A DNA stretch of 36,408 nt from Candidatus Scybalomonas excrementigallinarum (GTDB taxonomy: Bacteria > Bacillota > Clostridia > Lachnospirales > Lachnospiraceae), in NCBI GenBank assembly GCA_018710905.1, contig DVIZ01000097.1, forward strand, positions 1 through 36,408, in the 5' to 3' direction. Positions 7,176 through 13,364 of this stretch are shown here, piece by piece. Each line of letters opens with the position of its first letter. Within the stretch, counting starts at the first letter, position 1. Made by a program: the position numbers and the translations under genes. The notes beneath the pieces are model-generated. The model worked only from the letters and a program-made list of their open reading frames with translations. It made no database searches and was not told the origin of the DNA.

Positions 7176-7200
7176 AAAATCACTTTTTGAGGTGATTTTT
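7176..7200 (+). terminator. hairpin AAAATCAC/GTGATTTT
   Basis: AAAATCAC (7176-7183) and GTGATTTT (7192-7199), 8-nt loop, with a T-run. It lies between the leftward promoter and the regulator promoter and could stop rightward read-through. Confidence 0.5.
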
Positions 7201-7203
7201 TGA

Positions 7204-7232
7204 TTGACTAAATCTGTAAATTATTTTATACT
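7204..7232 (+). promoter_or_regulatory. promoter of the small Cro/C1-type regulator
   Basis: TTGACT (7204-7209), 17 bp, TATACT (7227-7232). No copy of the TCACCGT operator overlaps it, so it may be constitutive. Confidence 0.65.
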
Positions 7233-7273
7233 TATATAAAAAAATAATTAACATAATAAAAGGAGTTTTGAAA

Positions 7274-7543
7274 ATGATTGTATATAAAATAGATGTGATA
7301 CAAGAACTTAAAAAAATAGGGATTACAAGTACAAATGCAAAAGAAAGCAAGGTTTTTGGGCAGTCTACGTTCAAAAAATTTAAAGAAAAAGATACCAATA
7401 TAAGTATAGAGAATCTAAATAAACTATGTTGTCTGTTAGAGATGCAGCCACGGGATATTATTAAATATAAAGAAACGGATGAGGATACAGAAATGTTTGA
7501 AAAAAATGTTTTAAAAAGGCTTGACAATCACGATAAACGGTGA
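7274..7543 (+). CDS. Cro/C1-type HTH regulator, 89 aa
   Basis: Helix-turn-helix protein over most of its length: KIDVIQELKKIGITSTNAKE, VFGQSTFKKFKEK as likely recognition helix, and ISIENLNKLCCLLEMQPRDI, typical of small XRE-like proteins. ATG at 7274 chosen over TTG at 7268 because AAAGGAG at 7259-7265 is eight bases upstream. Its last codons overlap the operator and promoter of the next operon. The two TCACCGT-type operators flank the gene, one at each neighbouring promoter, so it is the likely repressor of both. Confidence 0.8.
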   Translation: MIVYKIDVIQELKKIGITSTNAKESKVFGQSTFKKFKEKDTNISIENLNKLCCLLEMQPRDIIKYKETDEDTEMFEKNVLKRLDNHDKR

Positions 7544-7549
7544 TATTAT
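7521..7549 (+). promoter_or_regulatory. promoter with operator in spacer (rightward)
   Basis: TTGACA (7521-7526), 17 bp, TATTAT (7544-7549). The spacer contains TCACGATAAACGGTGA (7528-7543), which matches the reverse complement of the operator at 7148-7163 at 14 of 16 positions. Predicted transcript starts near 7556. Confidence 0.75.
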
Positions 7550-7614
7550 ATAGGTATAACAAAATAACAACTCAACCAAGCCAGCCAAGAGCTGGGGAAA
7601 GAAGGAATAGAATT

Positions 7615-8289
7615 ATGAAAGGATTATCTATTAGAATTGTAGGAACAGACGAAAAAGAACTTGGGTATTTCGTATACGATTATGATACGGACTATATCAA
7701 TGCAATGTCTAAAGCAGTATTTATTTTGGATAAGTTCTTAAATTGGGAGAAATATAATCTTCCAGAAGAGGAACAGTTAAGAGTTATAAAAATAGCAGAA
7801 AAATATAGCTTTATTGCTCTAGAAGATCTGGATAAAATTAAAAAAGCATATCCAGAGCAAGAGTTTAACGTTGATCATGATAATGGAAAACGTTACTTTT
7901 TTGATTGGCAATCTTACTTCAACTGGACAGAAAAGATGGAAGATTTAAACCCAGTTACTCCAGCAGACAAAATTAATCTTAAAGCCGAATTAAATTTCTG
8001 TGGGGGCATTTGTGATATAGATTCTATTGACAGATACTTTTCAGAATATGCTATGCTGAAGGATTTAGGTATAGCTGAGTATAGGATTGAAAAACCTTTT
8101 GAATTTACATATGATTTGGAAGAAATTCCATTGAGTAAACTTCCAGAAATTGAAAAGAGCCTATTAGACTTGTTAAACAAGAATAAGGCTGGATGCGAAG
8201 AAATATTAATTAATTATCAAAACGAGAAATGGTTTCATTTCTCTACTGAATTTTACTACTCAGACGAACCATCTACTAGATGGAATTAA
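7615..8289 (+). CDS. hypothetical protein, 224 aa
   Basis: Start at 7615 set by GAAGGAA about eight bases upstream. Acidic, soluble, no membrane segment. It resembles small acidic accessory proteins of plasmids in composition, but no motif is recognised. First gene of a rightward accessory operon; the leader carries a CCAGC/GCTGG hairpin (7581-7595) and the AACAACTCAACCA segment complementary to the RNA at 6676-6757. An antirestriction-like role is conceivable from acidity and context but is not supported by a motif. Confidence 0.6.
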   Translation: MKGLSIRIVGTDEKELGYFVYDYDTDYINAMSKAVFILDKFLNWEKYNLPEEEQLRVIKIAEKYSFIALEDLDKIKKAYPEQEFNVDHDNGKRYFFDWQSYFNWTEKMEDLNPVTPADKINLKAELNFCGGICDIDSIDRYFSEYAMLKDLGIAEYRIEKPFEFTYDLEEIPLSKLPEIEKSLLDLLNKNKAGCEEILINYQNEKWFHFSTEFYYSDEPSTRWN

Positions 8290-8303
8290 GGGGGGAATTT
8301 ATT

Positions 8304-8687
8304 ATGAGATATTCAAGAAACAAGGAAAAAAGACAAATAGAAAGACAACAGTCGGAAGATTTTGTTTTAAGTTTAGGGATTAGGGAACACGTATTAAAAA
8401 TATTAAGAATGTTACCAGATGAAAAGAAAGAAGATTTAAAATGGATACTAAATCAAAAGAAACCGTTGATTACAGTTACACTATGGAAAGAAGGAACTTA
8501 TGTAGAAATCTTAGCACACAGTAAAAAAACACGTAATAGTGTTACCTTTGAAGTATTTGCTTATGAGGATGAAGAGGAAAACATTGTAGATTTAAGCTAT
8601 ATGAGTCCGTCAGAGTGGACTAAAACATATCTGGGAACTAGACAACACGAATATATTTATTATCCTGACTTTAAAGAGTTTGTGTAA
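8304..8687 (+). CDS. hypothetical protein, 127 aa
   Basis: ATG at 8304 with AAGGGGGG eight bases upstream. A very basic N-terminus (RYSRNKEKRQIERQQ) precedes a helical stretch with LKILRMLPDEKKEDLKWIL and a beta-rich half (LITVTLWKEGTYVEILAHS). No family recognised. It follows the previous gene by 14 bases in the same operon. Confidence 0.6.
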   Translation: MRYSRNKEKRQIERQQSEDFVLSLGIREHVLKILRMLPDEKKEDLKWILNQKKPLITVTLWKEGTYVEILAHSKKTRNSVTFEVFAYEDEEENIVDLSYMSPSEWTKTYLGTRQHEYIYYPDFKEFV

Positions 8688-8727
8688 TAAATATATGATT
8701 AGATTTAAAAATAAGGAGAAGATGAAC

Positions 8728-9006
8728 ATGAATAAGATTGTAGAAAAAGCTATGGAACTAGCAGAAGAAATTTACAAAGAAGATATCAAAGATCTAGAAA
8801 TCGGGGATATAGTTAAACTAGGGGCTGTGTGGAACGGGGATTATGAAAACCCTCTTGAAGATGAAGAGTATTGTAGCTGGTCCTACCCAATCAATGATAT
8901 GGATTATATTAACTACGTGTTCGAGCCTATCGAACCATGGGAAGGTAAAAAAGGGGTCGAATTGCTTGATACACTGGTAAGAATTACAAATATTGAGTTA
9001 TTGTAA
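8728..9006 (+). CDS. hypothetical protein, paralogue of the 9.9-kb gene
   Basis: 92 residues from ATG 8728 (AAGGAG nine bases upstream). It aligns with the N-terminal half of the product of 9856-10392: both start MNK, have a helical segment, then DLEIGDIVKLGAVWNGDYENP versus DLEVGEIVKFDAVWDGEEESP, and end with TLVRITNIEL versus TLVKIINIEL. The conserved part looks like a small beta-barrel (L-E-x-G-E-I-V-K). Function unknown. A short AAGGCTAGAAG-TTTT-CTAGTCTTTTT hairpin after its stop is a likely terminator. Confidence 0.6.
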   Translation: MNKIVEKAMELAEEIYKEDIKDLEIGDIVKLGAVWNGDYENPLEDEEYCSWSYPINDMDYINYVFEPIEPWEGKKGVELLDTLVRITNIELL

Positions 9007-9013
9007 GAAAAAA

Positions 9014-9040
9014 AGGCTAGAAGTTTTCTAGTCTTTTTGT
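9014..9040 (+). terminator. short terminator after 9006
   Basis: AGGCTAGAA and TTTCTAGTCTTTTTG form a stem of about 7-9 bp with a small loop, followed by Ts. It directly precedes the ribosome site of the next gene, so read-through or attenuation is likely. Confidence 0.5.
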
Positions 9041-9054
9041 TGTGAGGTGATGAA

Positions 9055-9558
9055 ATGGAAAAACCTAAAGATCATTTGGGACATGAGTTCAATAACAAGC
9101 AAGAAATGTGCGATTATTGGAATGTCAAACTTGTTACTTTTTACAAAAGATTAGAGCAGGGGAAGAGTTTGCAAGAGGCACTAGAAGGTAGTTATGTTTT
9201 GGATCATATAGGACAGAAATTTTCTAGTGAATTCAAGATGTGCGAATATTGGGATGTTAATTACTGGAATTATATATATCGTAGAAGCCAAGGATGCAGC
9301 ATAGAAGAAAGTTTAAGTCCAGAAAGGAAAATAGATAAGAGAACAATAGAAATGGAAAAAAAGAGTAATAACAAAGTTAAAGAACTTAGAAAACGAAAAG
9401 AATGGACACAAAAAGAATTGGCGGAGAAAGCAGGTATTTCGATACGAGTTTTACAGAGGATAGAAATAGGAGAAGTTCATGTAGAAGAAGTCAAGGTAAG
9501 AACAATTAAGGCACTTGCGGATGCCTTATGTGTAAAAATCGAAGATTTGATTGAATAA
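9055..9558 (+). CDS. XRE-family regulator with two N-terminal ~39-aa repeats
   Basis: 167 residues. Residues about 6-45 and 49-88 are two copies of one repeat: DHLGHEFNNKQEMCDYWNV...LEQGKSLQEALEG and DHIGQKFSSEFKMCEYWDV...SQGCSIEESLSP. The C-terminal domain (about 108-167) is a classic XRE helix-turn-helix (VKELRKRKEWTQKELAEKAG; ISIRVLQRIEIGEVHVEE). The same repeat occurs three times in the AP2 protein at 10389-11597. The repeat looks like a small HTH-like DNA- or protein-contact unit; that is inference. Likely a transcription regulator of this accessory region. Confidence 0.8.
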   Translation: MEKPKDHLGHEFNNKQEMCDYWNVKLVTFYKRLEQGKSLQEALEGSYVLDHIGQKFSSEFKMCEYWDVNYWNYIYRRSQGCSIEESLSPERKIDKRTIEMEKKSNNKVKELRKRKEWTQKELAEKAGISIRVLQRIEIGEVHVEEVKVRTIKALADALCVKIEDLIE

Positions 9559-9577
9559 GAAATTTAAAATCGTTATA

Positions 9578-9605
9578 ATAAAGAAAAAGAAGTGAAATGT
9601 CAAGG
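9578..9605 (-). promoter_or_regulatory. minus-strand promoter antisense to the XRE fusion gene
   Basis: Read on the minus strand: CCTTGACA, with -35 TTGACA (9600-9605), 17 bp, TATTAT (9577-9582). It fires toward the end of the gene at 9055-9558 and overlaps the left arm of the inverted repeat at 9596-9645. Confidence 0.4.
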
Positions 9606-9771
9606 AGCAAGCGGAGCGATACGCCGTAGGGCAATCCTTGACATTGGTAGATAAATATAAACTGAAAAGTAGAGGGGCAACTTATAGGTTTGCCCCTCTT
9701 GCCTAACGGCGAGTGTTATAGGGTCAAGGGACAAAAGTCCCTTGTAGGGGTATGGGGATAAAATCCCCATA
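9596..9771. repeat. hairpin cluster in a gene-free interval
   Basis: The ~300-bp interval 9559-9855 holds no gene but four inverted repeats in a row: AATGTCAAGGA/TCCTTGACATT (9596-9606, 9635-9645, GC-rich loop), AGAGGGGCAA/TTGCCCCTCT (9671-9680, 9690-9699), CAAGGGAC/GTCCCTTG (9725-9732, 9737-9744) and TATGGGGAT/ATCCCCATA (9751-9759, 9763-9771). All arms are perfect. Similar clusters lie at 13.0-13.2 and 17.0 kb. Candidate oriT, single-strand origin or protein-binding array. Confidence 0.6.
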
Positions 9772-9855
9772 AAATGCGAGTAATTAATCAATTTCTTAGA
9801 GTGGTATAAAGAAGTATATCCAAAACAAGGGAAAAAATAAAAAGGAGAAAGAATA

Positions 9856-10392
9856 ATGAATAAAGTAATAAAAAAAGCGATTGAATGTATGGAAAAAGGT
9901 TATGAAAGATGTCTTCCAGATTTGGAAGTTGGGGAAATTGTAAAATTCGATGCTGTATGGGATGGAGAGGAAGAGAGTCCATTAGATGTAGGAGCTTACT
10001 CTTATCAAGTTGCGGATACAATCTTCCTCAATTATATATTCGAGGTTGTTGATAAAAGAGAACAGGAACAAGATACATTAGTAAAAATTATCAATATCGA
10101 ATTATCATTTCAGATAAAAGTAAATTTTCCTAAAAATAAAGAAAATTTTAAAACAGGAAATGGAGAAGGGATGTGGGTAAGCATAGATGAAGAAACGAAA
10201 AGAAAATATGATGCTGATGAAAAAGGAACTGTGTGTAAAGGGATATTAGATAATTATAGTATCTATTATCCAGAGCTAGGAGTAGGGGATGAAGTTATAT
10301 TTGAATTAAGAGGTAATAAACGCCCTGTTGCTTTCATAGATGGTTTCTTGGAGAAATATAGAAACATATGGGATAAGGGGGAAGAGCGTTGA
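9856..10392 (+). CDS. hypothetical protein, 178 aa, two-part
   Basis: Ribosome site AAAGGAG upstream. Residues 1-85 are paralogous to the whole product of 8728-9006; residues about 90-178 are an added domain with a beta-rich pattern (VCKGILDNYSIYYPELGVGD; EVIFELRGNKRPVAFIDGFL). No known family. Its stop overlaps the TTG start of the next gene (TTGA), indicating coupling. Confidence 0.6.
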   Translation: MNKVIKKAIECMEKGYERCLPDLEVGEIVKFDAVWDGEEESPLDVGAYSYQVADTIFLNYIFEVVDKREQEQDTLVKIINIELSFQIKVNFPKNKENFKTGNGEGMWVSIDEETKRKYDADEKGTVCKGILDNYSIYYPELGVGDEVIFELRGNKRPVAFIDGFLEKYRNIWDKGEER

Positions 10393-11597
10393 CAAGAGCG
10401 TATATAAGAGCCAAGGATCGAATTGGAACAACTATAAAAAATTTTAAAATATTAGATTATAAAAGAGAAAATGGAGAAACATATTTTTACATAGAATGTT
10501 TACTATGTGGAAATAGAAAATGGATGAAAGGGAGCGAAGTTACAAGTGGCAAGTCTGTAAGTTGTGGTTGTTATAATAAAAATAATAATCTAAAAAAAGC
10601 GGAAGATTTAACAGGGCAAGAATTTGGAGAATTAACAGTATTAAAAGCGACAGAAAAAAGATCAAGAAACGGCTCTGTTATTTGGGAGTGTAAATGTAGT
10701 TGTGGAAACTATGTTTCTGTTAGTTCGCAAAGGTTAAAAGATGGTTCTGTAAAAAGTTGTGGATGTTTAAGAAGTAAAATTTCCACAAAGAAAGCTGAGA
10801 AAATGGCAGAAATAATCTTGGAGGGATGTATAGAAGATACAAACATTAGGAATTTAACAAGTAAAACTCCTAAAAATAACACAAGTGGATATAAAGGTGT
10901 TTCATGGGATAAAGCACGCCAGAAATGGGTAGCACAGATTGTTTTTCAAGGAGAAACGTATCATTTAGGACGGTATTACAAAAAAGAGGATGCAATTTTT
11001 GCAAGAGAGGAGGCTGAGAAAAAACTATTTGGAGAGTTTTTAAAGGAGCATGAAATAGAAGTACCCAAAACTAAAAAAAATAAAAAAATAAAAGGGATTG
11101 AAGATTATAATGGTGTTACGTATTCAAGTGTAGAAGAAATGTGCAGAATACATAAAGTACCATATAATGTGTATCTAGGCAGGTTAAAATTAGGATGGAC
11201 ACAAAAAAATGCTTTAGAAACTCCGTATGGCTGTACAGATCATCTAGGAAACTGGTTTAAAAATGAAAAGGAAATGGCAAAGGCTCATGGAGTAAATTAC
11301 GCCACATACAGATATAGGAAAGATAGAGGAGATGATCTGGAAAAACGTTTAAATCCAAAGAAAGAGCCAAAGCATTTTAAGATAGTAAACAACTATCAAT
11401 TTGTAAATGAAAAAGAGTGTACAGATCACACAGGGAAAAGATTCAATAGCATAAAAGAAATGTGTGAATTTTGGGGAATTAGATGTGATACATACTCTCA
11501 GAGATTGCACAGGGGTAAGACATTAGAAGAAGCACTTACTACACCGGTTAAAAAAATAAAAAATAAGATAAAAAAACAAAGGAAAATGAAGAGATGA
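10389..11597 (+). CDS. zinc-ribbon / AP2-domain protein with three C-terminal repeats
   Basis: 402 residues, TTG start after AAGGGGGAAGAG. Domains in order: zinc ribbon 1 (Cys37, 40, 59, 61), zinc ribbon 2 (CKCSCG at 101-106 with SCGC at 123-126), an AP2-type DNA-binding domain at about 163-215 (TSGYKGVSWDKARQKWVAQI, then GETYHLGRYYKKEDA), and three ~39-residue repeats at about 239-277, 284-322 and 346-384 (DHTGKRFNSIKEMCEFWGI...RGKTLEEALTT). Bacterial AP2 domains usually accompany HNH homing nucleases or phage regulators; no HNH motif is visible here. Probably a DNA-binding protein. The repeat is shared with 9055-9558. Its stop overlaps the start of the Cas6-like gene (ATGA). Confidence 0.8.
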   Translation: MTRAYIRAKDRIGTTIKNFKILDYKRENGETYFYIECLLCGNRKWMKGSEVTSGKSVSCGCYNKNNNLKKAEDLTGQEFGELTVLKATEKRSRNGSVIWECKCSCGNYVSVSSQRLKDGSVKSCGCLRSKISTKKAEKMAEIILEGCIEDTNIRNLTSKTPKNNTSGYKGVSWDKARQKWVAQIVFQGETYHLGRYYKKEDAIFAREEAEKKLFGEFLKEHEIEVPKTKKNKKIKGIEDYNGVTYSSVEEMCRIHKVPYNVYLGRLKLGWTQKNALETPYGCTDHLGNWFKNEKEMAKAHGVNYATYRYRKDRGDDLEKRLNPKKEPKHFKIVNNYQFVNEKECTDHTGKRFNSIKEMCEFWGIRCDTYSQRLHRGKTLEEALTTPVKKIKNKIKKQRKMKR

Positions 11598-12304
11598 AGG
11601 TTTATGAGATTATAACAAAAGTTGCTTTATTAAAAGAAATAGAAATAAAGCAACTTAGAAGAAATCTAGTATACTTCATTGACAGCATCTTAGTAAAAGA
11701 CGATGTCTACAAAGAGTTTCATAAGGAAAACAAATTAAAAGGATATACATTAGATTTACTTTATCCAATGGAAAAGAATAGAGTTTATAAAAAAGATAAG
11801 GTATATTCTTTTAGAGTTCGTACACTGAATAAGAGTTTAGCAGAGTATCTATCTAAAAATTCTATTCAGCATATTACAAACGAATTTATTGGAATTCAAT
11901 CTATTGTTAAGACAATTCCTCGCAAACCTTTAAAAACATTATATACAGTGACACCAGTTATTGTAAAAACACAAGAACATTGTTATTGGAAAGAGTGTTT
12001 GTCATTTGAAGAATATGAAGAACAGCTAAAGAAAAATTTATGGAAGAAATATCGGAATTTTACAGGAAAGGAGCCTGACGAAAGTTTACCGATTTGGGAT
12101 AGTCTTGTGTTTAAAAATCAAGGGGTGATTCCATTTCCATATAAAAATATTATATTACCAGGGGATAAAATAGAGATTTTTATCTCTAGCAATGATCAAG
12201 CTCAAGAAATTGCTTACATGGTATTAGCAACAGGACTTGGAGATCTTAGTAATCGAGGAGCTAGTTTCATGGGATACCGATATAGAGATAGTAATAAAAA
12301 ATAA
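11594..12304 (+). CDS. orphan Cas6-like CRISPR endoribonuclease (RAMP fold)
   Basis: 236 residues. The pattern matches Cas6 proteins of Clostridia and Fusobacteria: an N-terminal RAMP half with EFHKENKLKGYTLDLLYPME (candidate catalytic His43), YSFRVRTLNKSLAEYL, then YTVTPVIVKT, EEQLKKNLWKKYRNFTG, and a C-terminal glycine-rich loop GLGDLSNRGASFMGYRY (214-230). Cas6 cuts CRISPR precursor RNA within repeats. No other cas gene and no repeat array is in the window, so it may serve a chromosomal or distant array, or process another RNA. It is the last gene of the accessory operon, and a small RNA gene lies directly downstream. Family call from sequence pattern; activity is inference. Confidence 0.75.
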   Translation: MKVYEIITKVALLKEIEIKQLRRNLVYFIDSILVKDDVYKEFHKENKLKGYTLDLLYPMEKNRVYKKDKVYSFRVRTLNKSLAEYLSKNSIQHITNEFIGIQSIVKTIPRKPLKTLYTVTPVIVKTQEHCYWKECLSFEEYEEQLKKNLWKKYRNFTGKEPDESLPIWDSLVFKNQGVIPFPYKNIILPGDKIEIFISSNDQAQEIAYMVLATGLGDLSNRGASFMGYRYRDSNKK

Positions 12305-12327
12305 AGATAGGAGAATGAAAAGTTGCT

Positions 12328-12355
12328 TTGATTTTTGATAAGATTATGTTATAAT
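12328..12355 (+). promoter_or_regulatory. promoter of small RNA
   Basis: TTGATT (12328-12333), 16 bp, TATAAT (12350-12355). Only a terminator, no ORF, follows within 80 bases. Confidence 0.65.
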
Positions 12356-12361
12356 ATAAAA

Positions 12362-12436
12362 TATTGTTTTGGCAGGAGTCAAGATAATGTTCCTTACATA
12401 GCCCAAAGAAATATTTATTTCTTTGGGTATTTTTTA
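12362..12436 (+). ncRNA. small RNA next to the Cas6-like gene, about 75 nt
   Basis: Bounded by a good promoter (12328-12355) and a strong Rho-independent terminator: CCCAAAGAAAT (12402-12412), ATTT loop, ATTTCTTTGGG (12417-12427), then TATTTTTT. The 5' half has GGCAGGAGTC and an AATGTTCCTTACAT stretch that can fold with UCCUU in the loop. TGTTCCTTACA (12388-12398) is the exact complement of TGTAAGGAACA at 14318-14328, the predicted 5' end of the parA mRNA. No known RNA family recognised. Confidence 0.65.
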
Positions 12437-12445
12437 TAATAAAAC

Positions 12446-12479
12446 AAAAAAAAGAGCTATTAAATAGCTCTTTTTTTTT
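12446..12479. terminator. bidirectional terminator
   Basis: GAGCTATT (12454-12461) and AATAGCTC (12463-12470) with A-run before and T-run after. Confidence 0.75.
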
Positions 12480-12665
12480 GTTTTATTTGGTTTTAATTAA
12501 AAATATTTCAATACACCATGTGTTATAATTAAATATATATAATATATATCATGAAAATGTATATTTGTCAATAGATTAGGTAATAATAATTAATATATTT
12601 AGCTTTCTTTTTAATGTTCTTTATCTTATAATGAATGAAGAGTGTTGGAAAGGGGATGAAACAAA

Positions 12666-12848
12666 CTGAATTATAAAATCGATGTCAACATTGTTATTAC
12701 TCAAACAGAAAGTGAAAAATTAAAAGAAATATCAAAAGAAATGAATTTAGATGTAGATGAATTAATAAAAAATTTATTGATTTGGAATTTTAGTAACAGA
12801 TTGAATAGTTATTACAATTTTTTGTATAAAAATACTTTTAAAAAATAG
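12666..12848 (+). CDS. small RHH-like protein, possible CTG start
   Basis: An open frame of 60 codons, too short for most gene finders. The first in-frame codon that fits the AAAGGGG at 12649-12655 is CTG at 12666; no ATG, GTG or TTG is suitably placed. The product reads KIDVNIVITQTESEKLKEIS and LDVDELIKNLLIWNF, the strand-helix-helix pattern of a ribbon-helix-helix protein. Either it starts at a rare CTG or an upstream start was lost. The 12480-12640 stretch before it is only AT-rich sequence. Confidence 0.4.
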   Translation: MNYKIDVNIVITQTESEKLKEISKEMNLDVDELIKNLLIWNFSNRLNSYYNFLYKNTFKK

Positions 12849-12909
12849 GGTATTTTGTCTATGAATTTCGTAAAACAGAAAAAAGAAATGGCATAAATAC
12901 GTTATTTTC

Positions 12910-12938
12910 ATTAGACAAAATATAGTATTTTGTCTAAT
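12910..12938. repeat. recombinase core site, copy 1
   Basis: Arms ATTAGACAAAA and TTTTGTCTAAT around TATAGTA: 11-bp perfect arms and a 7-bp asymmetric centre, the geometry of a tyrosine recombinase core. The same 29 bp occur in opposite orientation at 21892-21920, next to the tyrosine recombinase gene. A half-site TATTTTGTCTAT lies at 12851-12862. Confidence 0.65.
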
Positions 12939-13012
12939 TAAGTATTATACCAATTAATAATACATTTTACAACTAAAATTTTCGTATAAATCAAACTTTT
13001 TAAAATGATATA

Positions 13013-13149
13013 AAATTTAGAATATACTCTAAATCCCTTTAAAAAGGGATTGCCGTATGGCATACCCTAAATTTATAAACACCCCCTTCCCCCTCAAGGG
13101 GGATACGTTCGCCACTAAGGCAGAGGGGGCAAGAATTTTCTTGCCCCCT
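13013..13149. repeat. GC-rich hairpin cluster
   Basis: AAATTTAG (13013-13020) and CTAAATTT (13067-13074) enclose AATCCCTTT/AAAGGGATT (13032-13051). Then come CCCCCTT/AAGGGGG (13082-13102) and a perfect 12-bp hairpin AGGGGGCAAGAA/TTCTTGCCCCCT (13124-13149). No gene is present from 12849 to 13364. Candidate oriT or single-strand origin. Confidence 0.55.
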
Positions 13150-13173
13150 AATAGGGGAGTTTTTGGGGTATTG

Positions 13174-13241
13174 AAGCTATCAAGGCACGCTCCTTATGCT
13201 CACTTTGTTCCGCTACCGCTTAAACCTTGACAGCTTTTTTA
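13174..13241. repeat. long inverted repeat AAGCTATCAAGG / CCTTGACAGCTT
   Basis: 12-bp arms with one mismatch (13174-13185, 13225-13236) enclose a 39-nt GC-rich loop and are followed by TTTTTT. Read from the other strand it resembles the repeat at 9596-9645 (GTCAAGG..AAGCGG..AGCG). The right arm also supplies TTGACA for a possible rightward promoter (TATATA at 13251-13256, 18-bp spacer). Confidence 0.5.
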
Positions 13242-13316
13242 TGTAGTTTCTATATAAAAATAAAAGAGAATATCAAAATGATAATTTTTATTTTGTAAAT
13301 ATTTATATTATAAATA

Positions 13317-13353
13317 AAAAAAGAGGGGTGACTTGAAGTCACCCCTCTTTTTT
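13317..13353. terminator. dispersed palindrome copy 1, bidirectional terminator
   Basis: AAGAGGGGTGACTT (13321-13334), central G, AAGTCACCCCTCTT (13336-13349): 14-bp perfect arms extended by A- and T-runs. It ends the leftward toxin-antitoxin operon and any rightward RNA from the 13.2-kb promoter. Confidence 0.85.
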
Positions 13354-13364
13354 GGGTTGTTTTG

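Noticed and set aside
7540-7614. N-terminal extension of the 7615 gene
   Set aside because: It spans the -10 element and leader of the operon; the ribosome site supports 7615.
9788-10021. Minus-strand 77-aa Leu/Phe-rich ORF
   Set aside because: Shadow of the plus-strand gene at 9856-10392.
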